From Acanthochromis polyacanthus (taxonomy: Eukaryota; Chordata; Actinopteri; Pomacentridae), in NCBI RefSeq assembly GCF_021347895.1, contig NC_067132.1, positions 28,303,757-28,367,756 of the forward strand: a DNA stretch of 64,000 bases. The letters run 5' to 3'. This document shows, one piece after another, positions 38,792 through 50,673 of this stretch. Numbering within the stretch: the first letter of the stretch is position 1; each line of letters opens with the position of its first letter. The position numbers were made by a program, and so were the translations under genes. Below the pieces are notes generated by a model. The model had not been told where the DNA came from, made no database searches, and saw only the letters and a program-made list of their open reading frames with translations.

Positions 38792-40659
38792 GCCCACAGC
38801 TGTTAATGTGAGGGAAAAAGATAGCTTCAGCTACTTATGATATTTTACTATTTACATTTTAGGTTTGTTTCCATACTTAATGCCTATTTTTACTCTGTGA
38901 AAACGCTGCCTGCAGCTCAGCCGGGAAGCCTCTGAATTTTTATGACATGATTTTTGGTTGCTGAGGAATATAGAAGGTTTTGTTTGTTTGTTTGTTTTTC
39001 AGAGAATCTGATCGATTGCAATGTTGCATTTTTTGTGAATTTGTAAAATAATAAAAATGAGTTTATCATGATTTTTATCTAATATTTGGCTCAGGTGCTG
39101 TTCGAGGACACTCTGAAAGTTGACAATCAACCATTTTTCCTGTTTTTACGGTTTCTGACTCCGATAAATGGTGTAATTGTGGCAATTTTTTGAAGATAAC
39201 ATGGTTTTCAAATCTGCTGAAAGGTTTTTTAGGTTGTGAAGGTGAGTGCAGATTAGTCATTTAAAGAGACATTTTCATGATACTCAAATAATAAATTAAT
39301 GTTAATAACCATCATTATGTAGTTTACCATCTTGTGCTTTCAAATCGTTACCTGCAGAAATGAGAGTATAACCACTTAACACCAAACAGCACTAAATTCA
39401 CCACCAGTAGCACCAATTAATAGCACTGAAGTGTTTTTCAGTGGATTTTTCACTACTAGCCATAAATAATATGCTTTTCTTGTGCTGACAAAGACGAACT
39501 TTTACAGCCGAAAAAGCCTTCATGCTCTTCTGAACCTGAACATTCAATAAATCATGACACATTTCTGCTGGGAGTCTTGTGCTACACTGGCAATCTAAGC
39601 TAAAAGACATTTCATTATTTACAATAAATGCAATCCTGGCATTGATCGCCGTCTACCATTTTCATCTGTAATGGCAACTGAAAATTCGTCGACTTAGGGT
39701 ATACTCAGCAGGAGAATAAAGGCAGGATTAAAGGTGTAAATAGGTCATTAAGAGATACATTAGGGAATACACAGTCAATGCTCATTTTGTGCTCGAACTC
39801 GTGAGAGGAGCAGCTGAGCCTGTTTCTGCTTTGTATTCCACAGGCTGCTTTGCTTCCAGTTTGATAACACTGTAGCTAGAAAGCCATTACAAGAGTGTAA
39901 ACATTGCCAGCAGAACATTGCCTTTTGTCATTATTAAATATTGAAGATAATTGCTCTTGACTTAGAAATATGTATTTTTGAGAACGTTCTGTCAAGAACT
40001 AAAGTCCATTTAGAAGCAGCAGGGATTATTCTATTCATGTGCTTTAGAGGTGGGACGAGGCTTTGAAAATCACGGAAGCATGAATACATCCCCTTTGGCT
40101 TGTGCCGCTTGTGCACTTCACTCACTTTCGCTGTGTCTCTTCTGCATGGTTTTGCTTGACTAAATCTCATTAATTTAAGGTTTTGTTTCCTGGTTTGGTG
40201 CATTTTAACCAAATTGGGCATAAACAAAAGCAAATAAATATTTGTTCCCGAAGACCTCGGCAGAACTCGAGCCAGGGTCGAAACGCATTAAGTGCTCGGG
40301 AAGTGTTGTGAGGCTTTTAACTAAGCACACTGGAGGGGCACTCCAATGATTACACAAAGATCAGCTTTCTCATAATGTTGCTCAGTCTGTGAAAACTGTT
40401 GCATCCCGTCTCCTTCGGCTCGAAACGGAGCTTTCAAGAGTTTGAAAAAATCATTGTCCTTATGTAGTTATGTCATTCTCAGGCACAGAAAGTGCTGCAA
40501 AGTTGGAGTGCCAAGTTGGAAACGGATTGCTGTTTACCAAGCAGAAAAGCCCAAACCAGTTTATTTTATTTGTTGGATCTTGGAAACATATGCGGGTACT
40601 TCCACCTCACAAGGGCTCCTATTTTGTGGCATGAAGCCTTATATCACTGTCTACAAAAA

Positions 40660-40950
40660 CCCAAATGTTTGAAGCAATCAAAGAAAAAGGAGAGGGAAGC
40701 TTGGAGGCGGCTACTGTTGCTCCAAGACCAGAAGCAGCCAAAAGTGGCTTTAAAGCTGTTGCCCCATGAACCTTACTCACCAACTGAAACCCCAATTGTG
40801 TGGTCACCATTTTTCAGATTGACGATGAGGTCGTGCATTCTGTTGAAGAATATCTGGAGGTTTTGTGGTGCATTATCTGAGGCCATGAAGGGATATGAGT
40901 GTAACAGTGTTGTCAAAGTACAAGGGTACTTCAAAAAGTTCTCAACCTCT
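40660..40950 (+). pseudogene. Mariner-like transposase C-terminal remnant
   Basis: The + strand reads LLLLQDQKQPKVALK, then LLPHEPYSPTETPIVWSPFF. These echo the mariner patterns LLHDNARPHVA and LLPHPPYSPDLAPSDYHLF, which carry the second and third catalytic acids. In the next frame DDEVVHSVEEYLE parallels the mariner DDEV segment, and VKVQGYFKKF parallels the closing VQGDYFEK. The third catalytic aspartate is lost and the frame shifts between segments. GGTACTTCAAAAAGTTCTC at about 40923 resembles a mariner terminal repeat. Similarity is by eye only and the left boundary is unknown. Confidence 0.45.
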
Positions 40951-41439
40951 CTTTGAAACAAGGGGTACAACTCCCATTTTGAGGCATAACTTTATACAAT
41001 AAAACCCGACGGCCATTTTGAAGAAACACGGACGCACAATTCTAAAGACTCAGTGAATCTAATTTTCATGCTTTTGCTGAAATTAGAATGCCAGTTTAAA
41101 GGGACAATGTGTAGTTTCAAGTTAATAGAATCCACTAAAGTAAACTGCAATCACCAAAGCAGAAACACAAATGAGATTTATTTAAAGCGGTACTTTATGC
41201 AACTGCAGCTCCAATACAAGTTTCCCAGTATGCCTCAGTTTGTCCTCTCACACCTGTGTTCAATGCATAACAGTAATAATACGAATAGGTTCTATTTAAT
41301 GGTGCCTTTTATGAAACTGAAGGTCACCCTGCATCTAATGAAATCAATGGGCAAAAAACATACAGTACAAAGCCCAGCATATATCAGCAATGAGTTAAAA
41401 TATGTAAATGCAGTCAAAGTAAGTAGGCTAAAAAGATGA

Positions 41440-41880
41440 GTTTTCAGAGCGGTTTAAATCCTGCAATGAAGTCCAGTTTGCAGATATGAGTTCTATTGAT
41501 CAGATGCAACTTAAGAGAAGGCCCTGCTGTTGGATGAGGATGGAGTTTGAGTCTGAAGAACATCTGTGAGATAGGCAGGGGAAGGATTATAGAGAGCCGT
41601 AAATGTTAATCACGATGTTTTAAAGTCAACCCGTCGTGACACAGGGAGAGTTGAATCAGGAGAGGTGTGACATGTTGAGTGGACTTTGAACATTTAATAA
41701 TCTGAGCTGCAGAGTTTGGGATGAGTTGGAGTTGGAGAATAAGTTTGTGGGAGGATCACATTGCAGCAGTCCATGTGCGACGTGACCGAAGAATTGACTT
41801 CTGTGGAGTGTTGTGCTAAAGGAGGGCATAGTTTGGAGATATTTAAAGGTTGAAGGCGGTCTGAGAGATGTTTATGTGAA
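41440..41880. repeat. Dispersed repeat, probably old retroelement-derived
   Basis: The text contains AGATGAGTTTTCAGAGCGGT, AGAGAGCCGTAAATGTTAAT and GATCACATTGCAGCAGTCCA. This block order is typical of a dispersed fish repeat with phrases such as 'gatgagtttt..aaagcggttt' and 'gcagtagtcc'. I recall the family by pattern only. I see no terminal repeats and no frame. The call is tentative. Confidence 0.35.
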
Positions 41881-41949
41881 ACTATTTAAATTATACAGTG
41901 AGACTCTGTTTAGAGACAAGTATGGTGGCTTCAGCAACAGGAAGTGACC

Positions 41950-42291
41950 AACTACTAGTTTTTGCAATTTCATGTTTGTCATGAAAACTCACACTTTTAT
42001 TAATGTGTTAACATTATTTCACAAGGGTTTTCTAATCATCAATGAGCCTTCCAACACCATTAGCTAACACAATGTAGCATTAGAACACAGGAGTGATGGT
42101 TCCTCTGTACCCCTATGGAGATATTCCGTTAAAAATAAGCCCTTTCCAGCTAAAATAGTCCTTTACCACATTAACAGTGTCTAGACTGGATTTATGATTA
42201 ATGTAATGTCATCTTCATTGGAAAAAAAAAACTGCTTTTCTTTCAAAAATAAGGACATTTCAAAGTGGCACCAAACTTTTGAACCATAGTG
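41950..42291. mobile_element. MITE family R1, copy 3, 5' end eroded
   Basis: The interior from GTCATGAAAACTCACACTTT through CATTAGCTAACACAATGTAG to the right end CAAACTTTTGAACCATAGTG is clear, with TA at 42292-42293. The left inverted repeat is reduced to ACTACTAG and some linking bases. The phrase GTTGCTGGAAAT is missing from the middle. The right end lies 105 bp before the EC4 exon acceptor. Confidence 0.8.
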
Positions 42292-42396
42292 TATGAGTGA
42301 AACTGAGCTATTTTTACTCATGATGTCCTCTAAAGTCTTTGGGTCCATATAGTCTGGAGTGTGGATAATATAACATTATAATTTCCTTCCTGATAG

Positions 42397-42533
42397 GTAC
42401 TTCTTGGACAGTAAAGAGGAAGGAGTAAGGTACTTCAGAATCGATGAAGGCAGCGGACTTGTACGTACGACGCAGCCTCTGGACAGGGAAGCCATGCCTT
42501 GGCACAACATCACTGTAATGGCCTCGGAGGTTG
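42397..42533 (+). CDS. cdh12: Type II cadherin exon: EC4 C-terminal part
   Basis: This is a 137-nt exon, phase 2 in and phase 1 out. AG from 29215-29216 plus the first G makes arginine, giving VRYFLDSKEEGVRYFRIDEG, then SGLVRTTQPLDREAMPWHN and ITVMASEV. LDRE and the NIT sequon are conserved. PLDRE..PW.NITV.ASE is characteristic of the cadherin-12 type. Two GT donors sit four bases apart (GTAG then GTACCC at 42534 and 42538); only the first keeps the frame into the next exon. Confidence 0.94.
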
Positions 42534-45500
42534 GTAGGTACCCGGCTTTCTTTTCATGAACCCAATCTTGCCAGGTTCATGAGTAATGAGTAAAAGCAAT
42601 CTTACGCACATCTTACATCTGTTTGCTCTTGAAATGTAGCCGTGATTTGATGTGGTTTTCTTAAAGAGCCCATATTATGCTTTTTGGATTTTTCCATTCG
42701 ATTTAGTGTACTGTGTAGCTTTTGTGCGAGCAAAAGATCTGCAGACCTACAAAGGCTGAAGTTTGCATCAGAACGAATTCTCCAGTGCCACAGCAGCAGT
42801 GCTCCTTACCTGTCTGAAACACCTCGTTTGAAATCCAGGCTTTTCTTCTGTTACTTAATGACATCATCATGTAACTACTTTGCATCACACACACCTAGCA
42901 TTGAGTTGAACTCAAATTTGAGCAGCTTTTTTTGCAATAAGTTCTTATTTTCTCAGTAGGACAGCTTCTGTCCACACATCTCTCTGTGTATTCTTGCTTT
43001 TCTGACCAATCATATTAGACTTTTAAGGACGGCAGCCTTAAAAAACAAGAGCTAAAACAAAGCATTTCAGACAAACAATGCTTCATGCTGCAGTAGCAAT
43101 GTACATTACGAATAAAAGAGATAGATTTTTGAACATTAAAACATGTAAATATATTTTATTAGACCCCATAAATAAAGTTGTGGTTCAGTAAGCGTGCATA
43201 CTATGGGCTCGTTAAGTTCTGAAATTCTTGCCATCTTCATGTGAATCCTACTTCTGGAATCTCTCAAAGTAACCAAAAGTAATCACATTTAAGTTTTGCC
43301 TCGATCTCACTTTTGTTTCATTGCTAACATCAAATAAAATCTCAATGTTGTTGCAGTCCTATAGTTTCCGTACTCACATTTTACATTCATATTGGCAGAA
43401 AAAGGAGATTTTATGGCTTTGTAAAAGGTAAATAAGCAGATAAGGAGGTACAAGCCTGCACTGAACTGAACTGGAGTAAACACATGAAACACCTGAAAGA
43501 GGCATTTAAGAGATTGATCTTTCTCTCCACTTCCTTTGCTTAGCCTCAAGCTAATAGGAGACATTATAAATCAGAATTGCATTCAAATCATTGCTGTGTT
43601 CTGCTGCCATGACAGCACGATTTAAACAGTCGAAATTACTAAAAAAAAAAAAAAAAACAGACATGCACTATGTCCTGTAGGTCTACACTGAGTATTTTTT
43701 TCCGCTCTCCCACCAGATAACAAGACACCCTGAGGGGATCATATTGTCAGACAGCAGTCCAGGTTCAAATTCATAGAGGGTAAAACTGGAGTCAGAATCA
43801 ATATCAACAAAGGAAAGGTTCCATAAAAAGGAATGAGTGCATGAATCTGCAGTGCACTGCCTCCCTTTCCCTACAAAACAAACCGCGTAGCACATTTTAG
43901 GCACCAACTAGTATTTATGTTGTAATATGTCGACGTCTACTCATCTACTAGTCCAATAATTGTGTTATTCCAACCAAAAGAAAGCACAAAACATCAAGTA
44001 AGTTTATATTCCGCTGCTACTTTTCACATCACTAAAGGATTCTTTTGGAAATTTCCAGAGAAAAACATGCATTTATTTGGCATTTTGATACAAAAATAAG
44101 CAGAAAACTCGCCATTCTTAAGAAAACTGCGTCAAATTTCCAACCCTTTTCAGTGTTTAACCAGTGAAATGGTGCTTTATATTTGTAGACATGTCCAGTT
44201 TTCTGCACAGCGTTACGTGTAGCAAATAGCATTATTAGCAGCAGTGTGGTAATCACTGACAGTATTTAAGCACAGCCCAGTGCCAAGTCATTTAATAGTG
44301 AAATTAACAATTAAAGTCTGCAGAAAACAAGGGTGAAGGATATCATTTGCATATTGATTAGAACGTATTCAAATAGGTTTGAGTGTATTTTCCTTATAAT
44401 TAACTACAAAATCAAATTAGTCCCAATTGTTTCAATGTCCTCTTCTACATTGAAAAGTAATTAAATCAATACAAGCCCCGCTAACTTCAGGAATTGCTAT
44501 CAGGTAACCTGGGTAATTTGTAATCACAATTAGGGCAAATCTCTAGCCGAGCGACAGGGACGCTGCATGTTAATGTTTCTTTATCTCCTCACCTCTCCTT
44601 AGTATTCAAGGATACAGTTGCATGCCAAGACACTGTCAAAAGGCGGAATGATAAATTTTCGCCACTCTGAATGAGCAAGGACGCGCCGTGTCATAGCGAG
44701 AGACAAAGCACCCAGCACAGCTCGCTGCAAAACCGTCCTGCAGAGATGCTATCCTGCTTTCAGGAGGCACGCAATCCACAGAGAGGAAAGGGAATTAGAG
44801 AATAAATGTAGGATTGAATTAGTGTTTTTTTTGTTTGGATCACCTTGGATGAGGAATGTCTTTTAATATAGAAGGTACGACGTCCAAAACCCGCCGTACA
44901 GAAAGTAAGTAACAATCTGGGAGCATTAATTTATTCGAAAGACGTGTGCACCTGTGTGGCTTCCTTTTTGTTATTTCTATGTATGCATTCATGGAAGGTT
45001 TAGCTGAGCAAGCATGCTATTTTTCAGCTTACTTCACATAGACACCTGGAAGCTACCCAAGAAAATGGTTCCTCTGTCGGGGACCGAGGCGCCCCAGGGG
45101 TCGAGGGTTAACTACCGTGCTCAAGGGCACTTTATTTAGAGACGGAGGAGAATCAGGTGCAGCATTTATCTCAAATGTTTCAGGCTTTAGTGAAGCTCAA
45201 CCTGCCTGTAAGGAATGGAAATCTGTACATCTGAGATAGAAAATCATCACATTCATGCTGTAAATTTGACCAAAACCACGGATTGTTAATGTATTATATG
45301 TCCACTACTTAATTGGTTTTTATTTAATTATTCTGAACACATCAAAACTGTAAAATAGTACATCTGGAATCATGTTGTAAACAAAAAAGTGTTTATCTTC
45401 AGTATTAATCTACAACAGATAATACAAATAAATAAAAAGCATTGAATGAGAAGGTGTGTCCAAACTTTTGACTGGTACTATGCATATATTTATATAGATT

Positions 45501-46893
45501 ACAGTGTTTTTATTAAGAGTTTTTATTTATTTGCTATTTATTAGTCAGCATATAAATAAATCCCTCTTTTTTCCAATCATTTTAATAGATATTATCTGTA
45601 ATCTGTAAAATTATTTTTCTTTCAAATGACATAAATCTGAAAACTACTTAATACCTAGCCACTGTAATGTTGAAAAACTGTGAAAATAAATGACTCAAAT
45701 AATGTTTTAGTACATTTAAGTACAGTAAAATAAATAAAAAATTGTAGTCATATCCTGAAAAGCAGAAATAACTATTTGTATGTTTTTTTTGTGTGTTTTG
45801 GACAATATTTTTTGTTTGTTTCAGTACATAAATTAATTCTTTTTTTCTGGGATTTTGCTATAAAATCTGTAAATCTGAAATAGTAATAACTGAGTAATGA
45901 TAAAACAGGAAAATCTGTAAAATAACAGTAAAATAATGATTAACTGTTTATCCGATATTTTTTTTTTTCTTCGTATATAACTTTTTAAAAACTTTTTTCT
46001 AGGATATTTGTGTAATTTTACAGTCAAATATTACAAAATAACTAATTCTTCTTTGTAAAAAAATAGATTTTTTTTTTTACAGTTTTGCCCTATGTTGTTA
46101 CTGTTAACATGTAAATTAATATATTTTTCTTGTTTTTTATCGGTTTCTTTTTACTAGCTATCATATGTAATTTAATGTAACAGCGATACAACAATAAATT
46201 GTTGTTAAATACTGTTTTTAAAATCATTTTTCACAGTTTAATAATAGGTACCACTTTCAAAACAACCAGTCGTAAATAATACTAATTTTTCTCTTTATGT
46301 AATATCCCAAATGCTTTTTGTGAACCTTCGTGTGCTCATATTAAACAGAAACTTGTGCATGTGAGATTCAAAATGATCACATTTGTCCAGTTAATTTCAA
46401 CAAATTAGTCAGAAGCATTTTAGCTGAGTCCTCATTAGTACTAAAAGCCTGATATTGGTGTCCAGCACACGGCAAAGACAGCAGAAAACACACATTTCAG
46501 CGACTAATTTATTCAAAATGAAAGGGCTAAATTAAATGTGATTGTTTCACATGACAGAGGGGATGTTTACATGGAAGCTGGCTTGGCTGTAGCGCATTAT
46601 TTGCCTCTGGCATCGCACAAGCAGGAACACCAACTGAGACAAACAGAAGCCACACAATGATGATCAGATCAACTTTAATAAACAAAATTGCTTTCTGCAT
46701 CAGCGACTCCCTCGGTGCTTTTATAAAGGCACGGCCCAAAATAAAAAATAAAGAAAACACAGAGCCCATAGACAGCCTAACAAGGAGAGCGCAGTGTGGC
46801 CCAGTTTTAAAAACCGCAGAGTCCAATGTTTGGCTGTGAAGGCTCACATTTGGCTTTCATCTTCTCTGTCGCTTGTTCTCTCTCCGCTCACAG
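42534..46893 (+). other. Intron between EC4 exons (4,360 bp)
   Basis: The donor GTAGGT is at 42534; the acceptor CTCCGCTCACAG ends at 46893. It contains the TTAA-flanked element at 42665-43211. The stretch 45280-46320 is strongly A+T-rich low-complexity DNA with many T8-T10 runs. A fragment at about 45450-45485 (GTGTGTCCAAACTTTTGACT) looks like the end of another fish repeat. Positions 44440-44600 are unique sequence with several AATTA cores. I see no exon. Confidence 0.78.
42665..43211. mobile_element. TIR element flanked by TTAA
   Basis: AGAGCCCATATTATGCTTTT begins right after TTAA at 42661-42664. The right end GTGCATACTATGGGCTCG is followed by TTAA at 43212-43215, and its reverse complement is CGAGCCCATAGTATGCAC. 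Ends of about 16 bp with a TTAA duplication suggest a piggyBac-type or other TTAA-specific element. No transposase frame remains in the 547 bp. It is a common kind of fish intronic repeat as far as I recall. Confidence 0.6.
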
Positions 46894-47015
46894 ACAGCCC
46901 CAGTCTTTTCAGCCACGTCCCCGTCACCGTCCAGGTCCTGGATGTGAACGACAACCCGCCGGAAATAGCCACCGACGAGGAAGTCATCGTGTGTGAGAGT
47001 TCAAGACAAGATCAT
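46894..47015 (+). CDS. cdh12: Type II cadherin exon: EC4-EC5 junction
   Basis: This is a 122-nt exon, phase 1 in and phase 0 out, with donor CAT/GTGAGT at 47016. It reads DSPSLFSHVPVTVQVLDVND, then NPPEIATDEEVIVCESSRQDH. LDVNDNPPE is the EC4-EC5 calcium linker. The VCE motif with its cysteine is conserved at the start of EC5 in type II cadherins. The usual residues after VCE (E/S-N-x-K-P-G-Q) are here ESSRQDH, a local divergence. The acceptor is preceded by a strong pyrimidine tract. Confidence 0.94.
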
Positions 47016-47829
47016 GTGAGTGTTTGAGGGGGGAACAAAAAAAGCCCCTTTTCCTGCTTTTCTTTGCATCTCTGTCCTCACGCTTCCTGCCCATTAAAGC
47101 GCAGTCACTCCCACGACTATTGTTTCCCTCAGCAGTTTGCTCGGTGGAAGCTTAATCGCTCCCTCGTTCAAAAACGAGCATCTCAGCAGCAAAAACCATG
47201 ACAGCTCCAAATCGAAGCTCATTCCAATTTGCTCTCAGTAGTCTTTGATTCATTCAAATTAAGAAGCTTTTTGAGATATAGAGCAATCAGCGGCGTGGAA
47301 ATGGCGGCCGGGGCGAAAGGATGATGGAGTAAAGACCGGGAAGACACAGCTAAATACATTTTTAATAGTTTGGAGCCGGTGGAGGAAAAGTTTGAATGAA
47401 AGTTTGTATTAAATTTGAATTAAGGTTACATCGTAGCTCCGGGGTTCCTGGCCCAGGGGATTAAGTGGGAAGAATTATAATGTGTCGAATGAGATGGTGG
47501 CGCAACACCATTCAGAGGACAATGTATGTGGAAGAACAGAGCTGCTCATTAATGTTTTAGAACCTGTTTGCATTTCAATTTTCATGCCACAGCGCTGGAA
47601 CATTTTCTAATTGGTTTGACGGGTGTCTGTCAAAATGCAGCAGGAAAACCCAGCTCCAATTAATAATGATATTTGAAATTACTGCTCGAGGTGTATTAGA
47701 CTGTAAGTGACAATTTTCCAGCAGCTTCTCTTAGCCTGCGGTTAGCGTCCGTGGCAACTGTAATAAAAGTCCCTCTTGAGGCATTAATTAAACCCTTAAA
47801 ATCTAAATTTTGTAGATCAGAATCGCATT

Positions 47830-48029
47830 CACTACTGTTCAAAAGTTTGGGGTAACTTAGAAATGTCTATATATTGAAGAAAGAACAGCTTTTTTTTCAA
47901 TGAGGATAACATTAAATTAATCACAAATCCAGTCTAGACATTGTTAATGTGGTAAATGACTATTCTAGCTGGAAACAGCTGAATTTTTAATGGAATACCT
48001 ACATGGGGGTACAGAGGAACATTTCCAGC
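47830..48029. mobile_element. MITE family R1, copy 4, truncated, reverse orientation
   Basis: The segment starts CACTACTGTTCAAAAGTTTG. It runs through ACATTGTTAATGTGGTAAAT and GACTATTCTAGCTGGAAACA to GGAACATTTCCAGCA. That is the reverse complement of the right part of the full copies. About 160 bp of the other half is missing. Sequence of a different dispersed repeat begins immediately after, so the truncation may be a rearrangement junction. Confidence 0.8.
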
Positions 48030-48450
48030 AAAGTTAGAGACTTGCTGTGGTGGCAAATCAACGCATGGAGAGTAGAAGAGAGCAGAGGTGCTCGGTGCAT
48101 CATGGGAAGTCTCCCGGCAGTCTAGGCCTATAACAAGACACCGATGGGATGGTTCAGGGCCAGCTGAGCAGCCCAGACTGTAAGTTTTATCTAAAAGGAA
48201 AGTTTTAAGCCTAATCTTAAAAGTACAAAGAGTGGCTGCCTCCTGAACCCAAACTGGGAGCCTGATAGCTGAAGGCTCTGCCTCCTACTCCACTTTAGGA
48301 AACTCAAGGAATTACAAGAAAGTCTGCGCTGTGGGACCATAATGGTCTGTTGGTACGATATAGTAGGAGAAAATGTCTTAGATAAAGTGGAGCTTGGTCA
48401 TTTATTGTTTTGCATGTAAGCAGAAGGATGTTGTCAACCCTGCAAACTGA
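48030..48450. repeat. Dispersed fish repeat fragment
   Basis: It contains GGTGCTCGGTGCATCATGGG, GGCAGTCTAGGCCTATAACA, AAGGAAAGTTTTAAGCCTAA and GAAGGCTCTGCCTCCTACTC. I recall this phrase order from a repeat that is abundant in acanthomorph genomes, often seen near retroelement 3' regions. There is no frame or terminal repeat here. The class is unknown to me. Confidence 0.45.
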
Positions 48451-49904
48451 CAGCACTGGTTCTGTATGTTTGTCATACATGAAATCCTGGAAATATGAAT
48501 CTGTGTTTTTAAGATTGTCAATGGCAGAAATGTGCAACAATCCTCTGGCATAATAAAAAACACCATATTGACATAATAACTAAGTGGAAGAAAACTCAAA
48601 ATCAAATGCAAATATACACTTTTATACTTGCGTTAAATTACTGATAATACCTGGTAAAATCACTGGAAATAAATAAATTCTAATCATATAAACAAATGCC
48701 AAAACTTTAAATAATGTCCACTTATAAATAAATATAGTTATTCATATATGCCTATTTAGATATTTTAGATGTTTATTCATTTTATTTTATATATTTATTT
48801 ATTTTAATGTGGATATTATCTAAAGTTTTGATGTTTGTTTATACAGTGAAGTGTTTTTTTCAGATTTAACAAAACAGGCAAACAACAGTAAAATGTTCAT
48901 AAAAACTGTTTTAAAATCATTTTTTCCCTTTCAACACAACAAAGTCTAAAAAAAAGGTCTCGAGACTTAGGAAAGGCATATATCTGCCAATAATTAGAAT
49001 ATGTGCTGATAGGATGACAAGGAGAGGGGAAACGGTCCCAGTGCTGTGTTTATTAGATTGAGAAGTTTGTGCTGAAGTATTTCACACCATCGGTAACCAG
49101 GCCTCTATCTGTACAAGCTCATAGATCACTGAATAAACTCAAACAAAACAACAAGGGCAGAGACACATTAGACTAAAAAAACTACACCACGGAAAACAAC
49201 TTTGCACCCACTCAGAAACCAGCCAAGAAGTAATGTTTCCTCAGGCGGGCATTTTCAAGTTAACAGCCAATTTGTATTGCTTCCTGTGGTTTCCAAACAC
49301 CCCCATTATCTGGATTTTCAACAATAATGGAGTGGCAGTCGGTTTTCGCACTAATGAAAAGCAAAAACATTACAATTTAACCTCGCAGACATTAGAAGTA
49401 GCGCTCTGCTCTGCTTAGACCACCCTGTCATCCGTCCACATCCTCAAACCACACAGTCAAGACTTGTGCAAGTGTCGCTGGAGCACAACAATGTTCCGAA
49501 CCTCGCTGTGAAGATAAGAACTTCCCGTGGTGACAGGGGCTATTAGGTCACTCCCCACCAACCCCCCCACCCCCAACGCCGGCTCTCTCCTCGCTGCTTG
49601 CTGTGTCTTTTACCAATTAACGGCAGCGATCTGACAAAAGTGGCAGCGAGGTTGCCCTGAGAGCAACCCTGTCATTGTTGCATGCCAGCTCCCCCCTGGC
49701 ACAAGCCAAACGCTCTCGAATCCGAACAGCAACACTCTTCCTCCGGGCGCCGTACGCAGGTAGAGGAGAAAATCTAACACGACCATTTGGCTGTAGGTCA
49801 GAGGCACTGTGACTCTGACCGATTATGATAAACAAATCACGAGACACGCTTCAGAATCAGCTCCTTGTCCTGAATGCAATTAAGAATGAGTGGTGCAGCT
49901 AATT

Positions 49905-49966
49905 AGACGTTGCAGTCTTTGGAAAGTGGTTTCTAAAGTCAAATCTAGACTGGGGTTCCTTTACTG
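49905..49966 (+). pseudogene. LINE reverse transcriptase fragment, left of hAT insertion
   Basis: The + strand reads VVSKVKSRLGFLY across the insertion point, using CTTTACTG once. K.RLGFLY is a conserved motif near the end of the reverse transcriptase of L2/CR1-type LINEs. The frame continues directly in the fragment at 50674-51042, so both pieces were one sequence before the hAT element arrived. The left boundary is approximate. Confidence 0.55.
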
Positions 49967-50673
49967 CAGTGCTTCTCAAATTTTTACTGTTGGGCCCCCA
50001 TTCGGAGGACAAAATACTTCTGCGCTCACCCAATAACTTTGTATACATACAAAATTTATAATGTAAAAATTAATATACACACATACACATAGATAGATAG
50101 ATAGATAGATAGAGTTTTTCTTCAGAAAAACAATTTCAACAGCATTATGCCTAAGTTCATCATTTACACATTGTATCTACAAAGGCATAAAACATTCAGT
50201 CTCAGCTCTCTGGAACTGCACAATGTAGTATTTTTCTTTATGATCAAAACAACTAGTCAAGGTCCAGAAATTCTTTAAAGTGTACAGTTTTACAAACTTA
50301 CAGTATATGTCTTTGTAGTTTTTACAATTTGAAAAGTTGTCCCACGGGCTGAAATGGACCATCTGGTGGGCCACTTTTGACCCGCGGGCCGCATATTTGA
50401 CACCCCTGGTCAAAATAATTGGAGTAGATGAGTCGAGGCGGTGATGCGATCGAATTCGCCAGTGTTGCAATGACACGTTAAAAATCCATTCTCCGGAGTC
50501 CGTACTCCCGAGTCCGAATGGTCAGTGCAGTTTGTGAAAACAGGCCGATGTTAAAACAGTAGTTCAGCTAATTAGTTGTGCGTAGACAGACTTTTTCCTC
50601 CCAGATGCTCACGCCCCTCTTGCCATGCCTGTGCGCCCCTCCAGGGGGCGGCCCCATTATTTGAGAAACACTG
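49967..50673. mobile_element. hAT element inserted in LINE, 8-bp TSD
   Basis: The element is 707 bp, flanked by a perfect 8-bp duplication CTTTACTG (49959-49966 and 50674-50681). Its ends CAGTGCTTCTCAAA and (reverse complement of the right end) CAGTGTTTCTCAAA are hAT-type inverted repeats. The interior carries a GATA array at about 50090-50113. It also carries a piece reading GACCCGCGGGCCGCATATTT then GACACCCCTGG, the right end of a second hAT-like family (CAGGGGTGTCAAA ends). No transposase frame is visible. Confidence 0.88.

Larger units (their letters stand above)
29217..42396 (+). other. Intron within EC4 (13,180 bp)
   Basis: The donor GTAGGA is at 29217; the acceptor TTCCTTCCTGATAG ends at 42396. 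Repeats include MITE copies at 29759-30118 and 41950-42291, R3 at 32487-32886, R2 at 36381-37590, a hAT element with a BED finger frame at 38234-38791, a mariner remnant at about 40660-40950 and a further dispersed repeat at 41440-41880. The stretches 30121-32480, 32890-36380 and 38800-40650 hold nothing I can name; reading frames there have no recognisable domain. Confidence 0.78.
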
